Positions 15,950 through 23,446 of a stretch of 39,442 nt of DNA are shown here, in pieces. The position numbers and the translations under genes were made by a program. Every line of letters begins with the position of its first letter. Position 1 is the first letter of the stretch. The notes beneath the pieces are model-generated. The model was not told the origin of the DNA, did not search any database, and saw only the letters and a program-made list of their open reading frames with translations. Source of the DNA: a virus; IMG/VR virus record IMGVR_UViG_3300022200_000136, positions 1 to 39,442 of that record, one strand, 5' to 3'.

Positions 15950-16517
15950 TATAACATCTTCTAATTTAGATACATTTAAAAGCACCTTTTCAAATGTTAT
16001 GTCGTTCTTCAAAAATACGACATCAATGTCCGATATTAATATATCAGTGAATGTTTTCGATTATTCTGGCAATGAGGAAATAATCAACCATATACAAAAT
16101 TTTCCATTTAACAACGAAGCCGATATTTCCGTAAACAGACATTCTTTTAGAAATGACGAGCTTTCAAACCATAAGCTTAATATAATAAAAACTCTTGCCT
16201 CTAAATATGACGCATTTGTTGAAATAAATTCCTCAGTTAAATTCACCGGAGATTGCGGGGATTTTATTGAGCCTTTGGAATACCTGTCAGATGAAAATAT
16301 TGGTTCTATATTTTTCGATTATTTTGATGAGAATGACAATTTGGTCTTTCTTAAATCTATGCCAATTACAAACGGAGTTATTCCAATGGTTGTAATGTCA
16401 CTGAAAAAGTATGCCGAAACATACGCCAATGAAAAAGAAAATACAGAGCTTGCATTAATATCAAAATACGTAAGCGTTCATGTCCCGCTTCCAGTATGTA
16501 AAATGGAAAAAAGATGA
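15933..16517 (+). CDS. small protein, possibly GT-A-like, 194 aa
   Basis: I do not recognise this protein with certainty. It alternates strands and helices (NVSINITSS, DINISVNVFDYSG, SKYDAFVEINSSVKF, NIGSIFFDYFDEN) in a way that recalls the N-terminal half of a GT-A fold, with acidic DYFDE where a metal-binding motif might be. Length is well under a full GT2 enzyme (about 250-300 aa). Position between two clear glycan genes supports a role with them, as a subunit or a degenerate copy. A strong GGAGG ribosome site precedes the ATG. Confidence 0.5.
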   Translation: MNVSINITSSNLDTFKSTFSNVMSFFKNTTSMSDINISVNVFDYSGNEEIINHIQNFPFNNEADISVNRHSFRNDELSNHKLNIIKTLASKYDAFVEINSSVKFTGDCGDFIEPLEYLSDENIGSIFFDYFDENDNLVFLKSMPITNGVIPMVVMSLKKYAETYANEKENTELALISKYVSVHVPLPVCKMEKR

Positions 16518-17206
16518 ATAGACATACCTATCCAATTAAAAACAAAAACTATCCGAACGCATACATATTACTGTGTGCTGGAAAAAACAGAAGTAGAAAA
16601 TACTCTAAACAGAATAACAGCCTGCTAGAGTTTGACAACAAGTCCTGCATTGAACACCAAATAGAAACAATCAGGAAGGTTGAAAAAAATCCCGAAATAA
16701 TAGTTGTTGGCGGATTCGATGCGAAAAAACTATTAAACCACGTATCTTTACAAAATGTAAGGTTTGTGGAGAATCCGGCGTTTGAGTCAACCACTTCTTT
16801 AGAAAGCTTTAGAATTGGAATAAACTCTTCAGTCCTTTGTAACCTATTTGTTATTCATGGGGACGTTTTGTTTAACGAAAACGCAATAAAAACAAAAGGT
16901 AATAAGCCGCTTGTTATGCTAAACAAATCCGTTCAAAGTTCAAAAAACGTTTGTGTTGCATATAACGGATCAGTTGTTAAAAACCTATCATACGGATTAG
17001 ATATTGATGAAAACGTAAGCGAGTGGGCGGAAATGTTCTTTATTCCTAGCGACCACTATCAACTAACAAAAAGCATAGCAAACGAATTTAAAAAATACCA
17101 TACAATATACGAGTTTATCAATTATCTAAATCAAGACGTTAATTTCTTAACGCATTGGGACAAAAAAATGAAAATTGAAAAAATATATGAAAAGGTTGAA
17201 TTATGA
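16514..17206 (+). CDS. LicC/GlmU-like nucleotidyltransferase
   Basis: A 230-aa sugar or choline nucleotidyltransferase-like protein. It begins with the diagnostic AYILLCAGKNRSRKYSK, where a glycine-rich loop plus basic residues binds the NTP. Next come LLEFDNKSCIEHQIETI, ENPAFESTTSLESF and VIHGDVLFNE, with the metal-binding Asp in GDV. This order matches LicC and related cytidylyl/uridylyl transferases, which make NDP-activated donors. It could supply a donor for the glycosyltransferases around it. The family's first-loop signature is altered here (AGKNRSRK rather than AGxGxRL), so substrate preference is open. The start overlaps the preceding stop. Confidence 0.72.
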   Translation: MNRHTYPIKNKNYPNAYILLCAGKNRSRKYSKQNNSLLEFDNKSCIEHQIETIRKVEKNPEIIVVGGFDAKKLLNHVSLQNVRFVENPAFESTTSLESFRIGINSSVLCNLFVIHGDVLFNENAIKTKGNKPLVMLNKSVQSSKNVCVAYNGSVVKNLSYGLDIDENVSEWAEMFFIPSDHYQLTKSIANEFKKYHTIYEFINYLNQDVNFLTHWDKKMKIEKIYEKVEL

Positions 17207-17943
17207 AAATACTTGTTAATCAAGTTCAGCCGGATTTTAGGATGCAGTTTCTAACCAATACGGCGACTGCTCTAGGCTTTACGGTTGGAACAATTACGAC
17301 AAAGGTCGAAGAGGACATTAGAAAATTTGATCCAGATGTTGTCATACATAACGATCCAGAGGAAAACGAATTTCCGTGCGTTGGCAAGAAATGTATAACT
17401 ATAGCAATCAATAACGGAGATGCGAAGTGTTGCTATTCTTTCACTGATGAAGACCATCCCGGATACATTAAACCGTTTGTAAACATACAAAATCCCGGAT
17501 CTTTCGACGAGAGGTATTCAAGCGACATTGCCTATATTGGCAACCCTTTTTCTTTTCTTGCAATACTCCCCAAAATTCCGTTTGACGTTCGAGTCTATAA
17601 CGATCAGCCATTGCAGTTTTCGCAGTATTTTGGCAGTATATCTTTTGATGAATACAGAAAAGTCTATGCCTCAATAAAAGCTTGTATCTTAGAACCCGGC
17701 AATAAATATCAGTTGTTAGATATTATTTTTTCCGATGGAACACCAGTATTCTTCTATAATGATGATCAGTTGCTATCGGACCTGAAAGATGTAATGGGCG
17801 GCAAAAAGGTTGATTACGATCTTGTTTCAAAATCCGATATAGTTAAAAATGATACCAATTTTGATAGACTGTCCGAAATTCTTAAAAAACAGGGCTTGAA
17901 CATTCAGGCATTTATTATGAATGAAAAAAGGAAACTGCTATGA
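17203..17943 (+). CDS. CgeB-like / GT-B glycosyltransferase half
   Basis: A 246-aa protein resembling the CgeB-type GT-B family. It has an N-terminal Rossmann segment (KILVNQVQPDF, FDPDVVIHNDPEE) and then a second half with DIAYIGNPF, VRVYNDQPLQ and YRKVYASIKACILEPG, ending in YQLLDIIFSDGTPVFFYND, which corresponds to the donor-binding helix and loop of CgeB-like enzymes. It is shorter than usual (CgeB is over 300 aa). Sugar donor and acceptor are unknown. AAGG precedes the ATG, and the gene overlaps the preceding stop. Confidence 0.62.
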   Translation: MKILVNQVQPDFRMQFLTNTATALGFTVGTITTKVEEDIRKFDPDVVIHNDPEENEFPCVGKKCITIAINNGDAKCCYSFTDEDHPGYIKPFVNIQNPGSFDERYSSDIAYIGNPFSFLAILPKIPFDVRVYNDQPLQFSQYFGSISFDEYRKVYASIKACILEPGNKYQLLDIIFSDGTPVFFYNDDQLLSDLKDVMGGKKVDYDLVSKSDIVKNDTNFDRLSEILKKQGLNIQAFIMNEKRKLL

Positions 17944-18398
17944 AGACTATGATAGTTACTGAACATCTTGGTTTTTCCGAACTTAACTATTCAATATTTA
18001 GTAATGTAAACAAAATTGTGTCATCTTCCTTAAAAGAAGTTTCAATAGTTCCAATGGACGTTTCTAACAAAATGATGCAGATTTTGACTGCGGTTATGAA
18101 TGTTAGTGAAATGAGTTCGTTTTCAGACGGGGTAGTTATAGCGGCAAATATTGATCATGCAAAAGAGATCGCCTCATTAGTAACAAATTCTAGAAAGTTG
18201 CTGTATTTATGGGACTTGGATTGGATGTATAAAAAAATGAGTTTCATAGAAGTATATGAAATTCTAAACAACCCCAAACTAGACATTATTGTTAGATCTA
18301 AAACGCACCAGAACGTTGTAGACAAGCTTCTTAAAAATAAGAAAACACTCGGGATCGTTAAAACTTTTGACTTGGAGAAAATATGGAATTTGCTATAA
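17940..18398 (+). CDS. small Rossmann-like protein, possible GT-B partner
   Basis: A 152-aa protein that I cannot name firmly. It shows strand-helix-strand alternation (VVIAANIDHAKEIASLV, KLLYLWDLDWM, LDIIVRSKTHQNVVDKLL), like one Rossmann half of a GT-B enzyme with the acceptor-side loops missing. It follows the CgeB-like gene with an ATGA overlap and AAAGGA upstream, so it may act with it as the other half of a two-chain transferase. Alternatively it is a decayed copy. There is no catalytic motif to decide. Confidence 0.5.
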   Translation: MKTMIVTEHLGFSELNYSIFSNVNKIVSSSLKEVSIVPMDVSNKMMQILTAVMNVSEMSSFSDGVVIAANIDHAKEIASLVTNSRKLLYLWDLDWMYKKMSFIEVYEILNNPKLDIIVRSKTHQNVVDKLLKNKKTLGIVKTFDLEKIWNLL

Positions 18399-19171
18399 AA
18401 AATAAAGAAGTGATATTGAGGATGTATAGAGACGGGTCTAGTAGTTACGAGATCGCCAAAGTCCTTAATACATATCCTAATAAGATTTTAAGATCACTAG
18501 CATATCTTGGTGAGGAAAAAAGAGACTACTCCGAGGCTCAAAAAATTGCTTTAGAGCAGGGCAGAAGTAAACACCCGACCGAAGGCAAAAAGCTTGATGA
18601 AAAACATAAGCTTAAAATTGGAAAGTCTAGATCTAAGTCGTGGAGTAAAATTAGTGATGAAGAAAGGGAGAGACTGTCAGAACAGAGTCGTCAGAATTGG
18701 GAAAGTCTACCTGAAAGCAAGAAAAATGAAATTAGGGATAAATCAATAGAGGCAATCAGGCGAGCAGGCAAGGAAGGCTCAAAAACGGAAAAGCATCTTA
18801 AAAAGAAACTAGAAGCCGCTGGATATCGCGTTGATTTCCATAAGACTAATCTAGTTATGAACTCTAATTTAGAGGTTGACCTGTTTCTTCCCGGATTAAA
18901 AACGGCTATTGAAATAGATGGTCCAAGCCACTTTTTTCCTATCTGGGGCGAAGAAAAGTTCCAAAAACAGGTTGCTGCGGATATAATAAAGCAGGGAATT
19001 TTACTCGATAACGGGTATGTTATATTGCGTGTAAAACAAATTTACAAGCACGTTTCTATTACGAGAATGAACGAATTGACTGCAAGAATTTTGCAAGAAA
19101 TAAAGAAAATAGAGGACAGTTTTCCAGAAGAAGGCAATAGACTAATAGAAATAGAGGTAGGAAATGAGTGA
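18383..19171 (+). CDS. VSR/DUF559-type nuclease with NUMOD3-like repeats (homing-type)
   Basis: A 262-aa protein with three parts. The N-terminus is a helix-turn-helix (RMYRDGSSSYEIAKVLNTYP). Residues about 65-125 are charged helical repeats with GKKLDEKHKLKIGKSRSKSW, similar to NUMOD3 DNA-binding modules of homing nucleases. The C-terminal catalytic core has LEVDLFLPGLKTAIEIDGPSHF (Asp, then Glu-x-Asp with His) and a terminal strand DNGYVILRVKQIY, the VSR/DUF559 layout. It likely cuts DNA at a defined site and may be a mobile homing gene inserted between the glycan cassette and the annealing-protein gene. TTGGAG precedes the start. Confidence 0.72.
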   Translation: MEFAIKNKEVILRMYRDGSSSYEIAKVLNTYPNKILRSLAYLGEEKRDYSEAQKIALEQGRSKHPTEGKKLDEKHKLKIGKSRSKSWSKISDEERERLSEQSRQNWESLPESKKNEIRDKSIEAIRRAGKEGSKTEKHLKKKLEAAGYRVDFHKTNLVMNSNLEVDLFLPGLKTAIEIDGPSHFFPIWGEEKFQKQVAADIIKQGILLDNGYVILRVKQIYKHVSITRMNELTARILQEIKKIEDSFPEEGNRLIEIEVGNE

Positions 19172-19856
19172 AAAAGAAGTTCCAGATCGTTTATCTCATG
19201 AGTGGCATGATTATGTTATGGAGCAGTTTTTTGAGGAAGAAATTTTTGAATCAGATGACGGCAAAAGATATCCAACTACTGCCGGTTTGAGACGTGTTGC
19301 AGAACTGCTGATAGGACAAATCACATTAAGTGCCCCTTCTCAGGTTTTTCCGGTAGAAGGAAATGAGCTTGGCAGGGCAACTGTTGTGTATGAAGTGGTT
19401 TTTGACGTTAATGGAACTCCGGTAAAATACGCAGACGTTGCAGATGTATGGCATGGAAATACAGACGATTTATTCCTAGTTCATGCAATAGCTACGGCCT
19501 GTACGAGAGCGGAAGGTAGAGCTTTAAGAAAGGCTTTGAAACTAAGAACTTTGGCGGCAGAAGAAGTTTGCCGAAAGAAGAATTCATCAAAAGTTGTAGC
19601 TGATAGCGGGTCCGTTAGTAGAATTAACGGCCATCAAATCAACTACATTAATTCAAAGTGCAAAAATCTAGACATAAACGTTGTTAAATTTATCAACTCT
19701 GGTTCAAAGCAGTACAGTGATGTATACGAGATCACAGAAGAAACTGCGGCAAAAATCATAACCAAAATAAAAGAGTTTGTTAATGATAAGGGGTCGATCC
19801 CAGAAGATGTTAAAAATTACAGTCCAGAATGGAGAACAGAATGGCCGAAGAAGTGA
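19164..19856 (+). CDS. candidate single-strand annealing protein (Rad52-like group)
   Basis: A 230-aa soluble protein. The first 135 residues contain the block LRRVAELLIGQI, a beta-rich stretch with ATVVYEVVF and YADVADVWHGNT, and the helix ACTRAEGRALRKALKLR, followed by EE. This order of strands and a basic RALRKAL helix recalls Rad52/Erf-type annealing proteins, where the helix lines the DNA groove. The C-terminus (residues about 150-215) is a small helical module (INGHQINYINSKC, TAAKIITKIKEF) of the sort appended to phage annealing proteins. It would pair complementary single strands during recombination. The family assignment is from memory of patterns and is moderate at best. Start has AGGTAGGAA. 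Confidence 0.5.
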   Translation: MSEKEVPDRLSHEWHDYVMEQFFEEEIFESDDGKRYPTTAGLRRVAELLIGQITLSAPSQVFPVEGNELGRATVVYEVVFDVNGTPVKYADVADVWHGNTDDLFLVHAIATACTRAEGRALRKALKLRTLAAEEVCRKKNSSKVVADSGSVSRINGHQINYINSKCKNLDINVVKFINSGSKQYSDVYEITEETAAKIITKIKEFVNDKGSIPEDVKNYSPEWRTEWPKK

Positions 19857-20278
19857 CAAAAATGAAAACTACGTGGAAGAATGGTAATGGCAATGTTGTT
19901 ATTGAGTTTGAATGCGATAACGTTGCCGAAATTGCACAGAAGATTGTGGCTTTCCAGCGTCTTGAACCCGTAATGCTTGGCAACGGCAAGGATACGGAAC
20001 TGTTTCAGGCATTGGCAGAGCTTGACAATACTGATGTACTTAAGGCCGAAAATTGCGGCAAGTGTGGTTCTAGTAATTTAGCTTTCGTTGTCCGAACTGA
20101 CGATGACGAAAACAAGTATTACGAATGGAGATGTTTAAACAAGGGGTGCTTTGCTAAACTGCCATTTGGATGCCACAAAAAGGGTGGTGGACTATTCGCT
20201 AAAAGACGCGATGATTCCGGCTACCGTGGTTCTAACGGATGGGTTAAGTTTAATAAAGAAAAGGGAGTTGAAGAGTAA
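19841..20278 (+). CDS. zinc-ribbon protein, about 145 aa
   Basis: A small protein with an N-terminal strand-rich part (VVIEFECDNVAEIAQKIVAF) and a central zinc ribbon: NCGKCGSSN, then RCLNKGCFAKLPFGC. The C-terminus is Gly/Lys/Arg-rich and likely binds nucleic acid. GGAG at 19831-19834, 6 bases before the ATG at 19841, fixes the start and makes an upstream ATG at 19829 unlikely. The gene overlaps the candidate annealing protein by 16 bases, so the two may work together on single-stranded DNA. It is the last gene of the plus-strand block. Confidence 0.65.
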   Translation: MAEEVTKMKTTWKNGNGNVVIEFECDNVAEIAQKIVAFQRLEPVMLGNGKDTELFQALAELDNTDVLKAENCGKCGSSNLAFVVRTDDDENKYYEWRCLNKGCFAKLPFGCHKKGGGLFAKRRDDSGYRGSNGWVKFNKEKGVEE

Positions 20279-20279
20279 A

Positions 20280-20675
20280 CTACCACTTGTTTATAGGGCA
20301 TGAGGATGACTTCCATTTTGTTTTCTTGCTTAAAAAGCAACCGCATTTGGAACATCTTTCAGAACCCTCAACAAAAAACGGACAATCTCTACAGATACTC
20401 ATACGTCTCTCCTGTTCTTCGGGGGAGACGTTTTTCATTCCATCTGCAACATGATCAACTGTAGCTGTTATAAAATTAACCGCCTGTTTACCTAATGACG
20501 GCATTTTTTTATTACAGGTTTTGCACGGTAACTTCTCTCCTTCTTTTTTACTGTCTTCAGTTAATTCATCCAGACCCCAAGATTTTCTATATGCATTTAT
20601 TTTGTAGAGAGGCAAATCTGCGGTTCCTTCACAAATATCTCTCATTCTACCATTTAAATGTTCACATTCTTTCAT
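20280..20675 (-). CDS. Cys-rich zinc-finger-type protein, 131 aa
   Basis: The last gene of the minus-strand block. Three cysteine groups are visible: CEHLNGRMRDIC at the start, CKTC near residue 51, and a C-terminal cluster with ICRDCPFF, RCSKCGCF and SSCPINKW. The pattern suggests two zinc sites. Such proteins occur among phage tail genes, but their function is unknown to me. The start is preceded by AAGGAT (read on the minus strand), and the end lies one base from the stop of the converging plus-strand gene. It could be a virion component or an assembly factor. Confidence 0.6.
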   Translation of the reverse strand: MKECEHLNGRMRDICEGTADLPLYKINAYRKSWGLDELTEDSKKEGEKLPCKTCNKKMPSLGKQAVNFITATVDHVADGMKNVSPEEQERRMSICRDCPFFVEGSERCSKCGCFLSKKTKWKSSSCPINKW

Positions 20676-22384
20676 TACTCTGTTATCCTTATATCAAATG
20701 TAGCACCCATTGTATCAGTACAACATCCGGCACCATAAATATTAAAAAGTAACTCAAACGGATCACAACCGGATTCCGTAATACTATACTGTCCACCATG
20801 AGTAAAACAGTCTGTTGTATCTAACGTCCAATCTGAACCGCCAGCATAACCACATCTAAGCGAAAAATCACAACCAGCGTGTGATCCTTCCCAACAGTCA
20901 CTACATCCGCCGGTAATAAGATCATCAACATTAGTGAACGTTATTGTTACTCCGCTTAATTCAGGACATCCAACAGTATTTTCAACAGTTCCGTATAAAA
21001 CCAACGGTATTGGGTTTTCACAACAGTCAGTATTACACCCTAAAGCACCCGGTGCTGGGCACGTTCCGTCACAATCTAAACATTCCGCCGTTATTGTTGC
21101 CGTTCCGCTTATTGCAACTCCGGTAACTGACCACTGAGCCTCTAATCTATCTGGACAAATAACTGACTGGCTTGCCGCACTAACCAATCCAATAGATCCA
21201 CTTGGTACAAGGGTTAGGTATGGACTTAGTGTTTGACAGCCAGAACAATCAAGTGTTATAATTCCGTTAAAATCTCCAGATGCAAACGAGACTTCCCATC
21301 TTCCAGATTCGCTGCAAACCCCAGTTGATTCGAGTGTATACGGCGGCGTATCATTGCTATATTTAAAACATAAGCACCTGCACCAGCAACTACAAGCTTC
21401 AGAACATGACCTTATATTATTCGTGTCTGTTTTTGACTGTCTTCCTATACGTCTTTCATCTCCGGTTATCTTAATTATTCCATTTTCATATCCCGATGTA
21501 AAAAAGGCAGTCGAATCAGAATTTTCCCATTTAGCTGCCATCTTTGGACAGAAACCAGCATCTTGAATAATGCCGCTACCTATATACGACTCAACTCTTA
21601 AAGAAACACCTGTTGGAGTTAATGAAGGAGGGGTGTTTGACGCTGGAGAATAATCGTTAAGAATAATGTTAACCCACTTATTAGGGTCGTCATTCATTTC
21701 CGTGAACCACCCAGAAGTTGATCCAGATACCGAAAAACATAACGTTTCTGAGTATATTCCCGGTTTTAGATTACCGCTATTATCAATACCAACAAATCCA
21801 GACTCGCTGACATATATGCACGCCTTATCCATAAAACATCCGGTTGGTGGATATAGTCCGGTCGCATTAACTGCATCAAAAGGTCTTAGTCTAAGAACTC
21901 CACTATCGCATGAAGCATCAAGTCCCGTCAGACTAATCGGGAAGTCGTACTCCATTAGTATACATCCGCTTTTCTTGGCCTCACCACTACCCATTAGTAT
22001 ACAATTGTCTTCTCCAGAATATCCAAGTGCGGTAGATTCTAAACAAATCTTACACCCGGTTCCAGACCCAGCGAACGAGATGCTATAATCTATTTGTTGT
22101 AGTGTGGCATCAATCAAAACGCCAGAATATGCATGATTACTTGGATCACACCAAGTCGATCTTGTTCCGGCAAAAATTACACCACTTTCCCAAAGGGTGT
22201 CACCACAATTATCTGCGGCTGTTGAATATGCCGTAACACACGCCGTTTTAGGAACACAAGAACAACATATTGGACAATCAGCCGCCGCAACTGAAGCTCC
22301 ATCTCTAGTATAACACTTTGGACAACAGCATCCTTTGTTGTTCAATGCGTTTATCGTAGAAATTCCAGTTATTTCAATAACCAT
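20675..22384 (-). CDS. extremely cysteine-rich virion-type protein, 569 aa
   Basis: A 569-aa protein with about 45 cysteines, close to 8 percent. The N-terminus carries dense clusters (GCCCPKC, then CPICCSC), and another lies near residues 322-338 (CSEACSCWCRCLC). The remaining sequence is Gly/Ser/Thr-rich and beta-rich, with recurrent segments such as GTATITAEC and GVTITFTN that look like Ig or beta-sandwich domains. There is no signal peptide or membrane segment. Position at the distal end of the tail block suggests a fibre, spike or adhesin stabilised by disulfides or metal. I recognise no enzyme motif. AAGGAT precedes the ATG. Confidence 0.65.
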   Translation of the reverse strand: MVIEITGISTINALNNKGCCCPKCYTRDGASVAAADCPICCSCVPKTACVTAYSTAADNCGDTLWESGVIFAGTRSTWCDPSNHAYSGVLIDATLQQIDYSISFAGSGTGCKICLESTALGYSGEDNCILMGSGEAKKSGCILMEYDFPISLTGLDASCDSGVLRLRPFDAVNATGLYPPTGCFMDKACIYVSESGFVGIDNSGNLKPGIYSETLCFSVSGSTSGWFTEMNDDPNKWVNIILNDYSPASNTPPSLTPTGVSLRVESYIGSGIIQDAGFCPKMAAKWENSDSTAFFTSGYENGIIKITGDERRIGRQSKTDTNNIRSCSEACSCWCRCLCFKYSNDTPPYTLESTGVCSESGRWEVSFASGDFNGIITLDCSGCQTLSPYLTLVPSGSIGLVSAASQSVICPDRLEAQWSVTGVAISGTATITAECLDCDGTCPAPGALGCNTDCCENPIPLVLYGTVENTVGCPELSGVTITFTNVDDLITGGCSDCWEGSHAGCDFSLRCGYAGGSDWTLDTTDCFTHGGQYSITESGCDPFELLFNIYGAGCCTDTMGATFDIRITE

Positions 22385-22396
22385 TTATTTTTATCC

Positions 22397-23446
22397 TTAT
22401 GTACTACAGTTTTGCTCTGAACAACACAGTGATGTGATTAACCAGTATCCGGTTCCATCGGCATTCATATCAAGACATGGACCGTCTTCTAATAGCTCAA
22501 AATATGTAGCAAAACCTTTAAGATTCGCAATTTCATCGTCTGGCTTATTTAGGTGGCACCCCATTTGATCCCACACAGTAATAAGGTATGGTGATGAGTC
22601 AGTTTCCAAACCCGGTAAACTCGACACATCTGTACCGTATGGTACTGAAATAATTCTCGCGGTAACACTACATGTTCCACAACCGTCTACAACTGCTGAT
22701 ATTTGAAACCCAACCGTGTATCCACCACCGCCAGTGCTTGGTGCAACCCACATTTTTTTATCGTCATTCCACCTAATATCCAGCGGTCCTGACTTCCAAA
22801 GACTGGGATCATTAAACGCATCAGCGTGAAATATTCCCGTACCTCCAGACGGAACTGGTTGTCCGCTCGTATCATATCCGGGACCAGTAATAACCACCGG
22901 AGCTTTAAGTCCAATAGATCTAACGTTATTTACTAGAGGACTTCTGGTTTCTGCCAAACCTTTATGTGGGGAAAGGTCTTGATTAGTTCCATATCCAACG
23001 CTTGTCAATCCATTGTAAATTTGAATATTATGACCGCTATCATAAAATACCTGCGGATCAACCGCTCCCGTTCTAGAACCACCGGTATAAATGTAGTTGG
23101 GGTTGTAAGGGTTTAGGTGATTCGCGGTAATCGTTCCCGATGCAAGCCCGGTTGACGGAGTTTCCCAATAAGGTAAATTGCTATGACCAGAAGCGGTTGT
23201 ATACGGACAAAAAACAGCGTCATAACTAACAAGACCTATGTCATCGTAGTTATCCGAGTTCATTGACCTTATAGCAGTTGGAATATCAGTGAAGACTATA
23301 TCTATAACACCAATATCTTTCTGTGCGTCTGAATTAATATACGCATCATCATTAAAGGTTTTACCAACAGATGCAATTGATATGCTCTGCGTTCTAGCAA
23401 TACCCATTATAACCGTGTGGTTGTTTGTTTCTCCCCTATTAGTCAT
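22397..23446 (-). CDS. tail-associated structural protein, 349 aa
   Basis: A Gly/Ser/Asp-rich, beta-rich protein with no signal peptide. A segment near residues 165-250 (GLKAPVVITGPGYDTSG, GPLDIRWNDDKKMWVA) is a type I associate with tail or fibre-associated phage proteins. The last 40 residues and the region near 250 are Cys-rich (CGTC, CCSEQNC), echoing the Cys-rich neighbour. It lies between a large baseplate-type protein and the Cys-rich protein, with 12 bases to the latter. It is probably part of the tail tip. GGGAAG precedes the start. Confidence 0.55.
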   Translation of the reverse strand: MTNRGETNNHTVIMGIARTQSISIASVGKTFNDDAYINSDAQKDIGVIDIVFTDIPTAIRSMNSDNYDDIGLVSYDAVFCPYTTASGHSNLPYWETPSTGLASGTITANHLNPYNPNYIYTGGSRTGAVDPQVFYDSGHNIQIYNGLTSVGYGTNQDLSPHKGLAETRSPLVNNVRSIGLKAPVVITGPGYDTSGQPVPSGGTGIFHADAFNDPSLWKSGPLDIRWNDDKKMWVAPSTGGGGYTVGFQISAVVDGCGTCSVTARIISVPYGTDVSSLPGLETDSSPYLITVWDQMGCHLNKPDDEIANLKGFATYFELLEDGPCLDMNADGTGYWLITSLCCSEQNCST

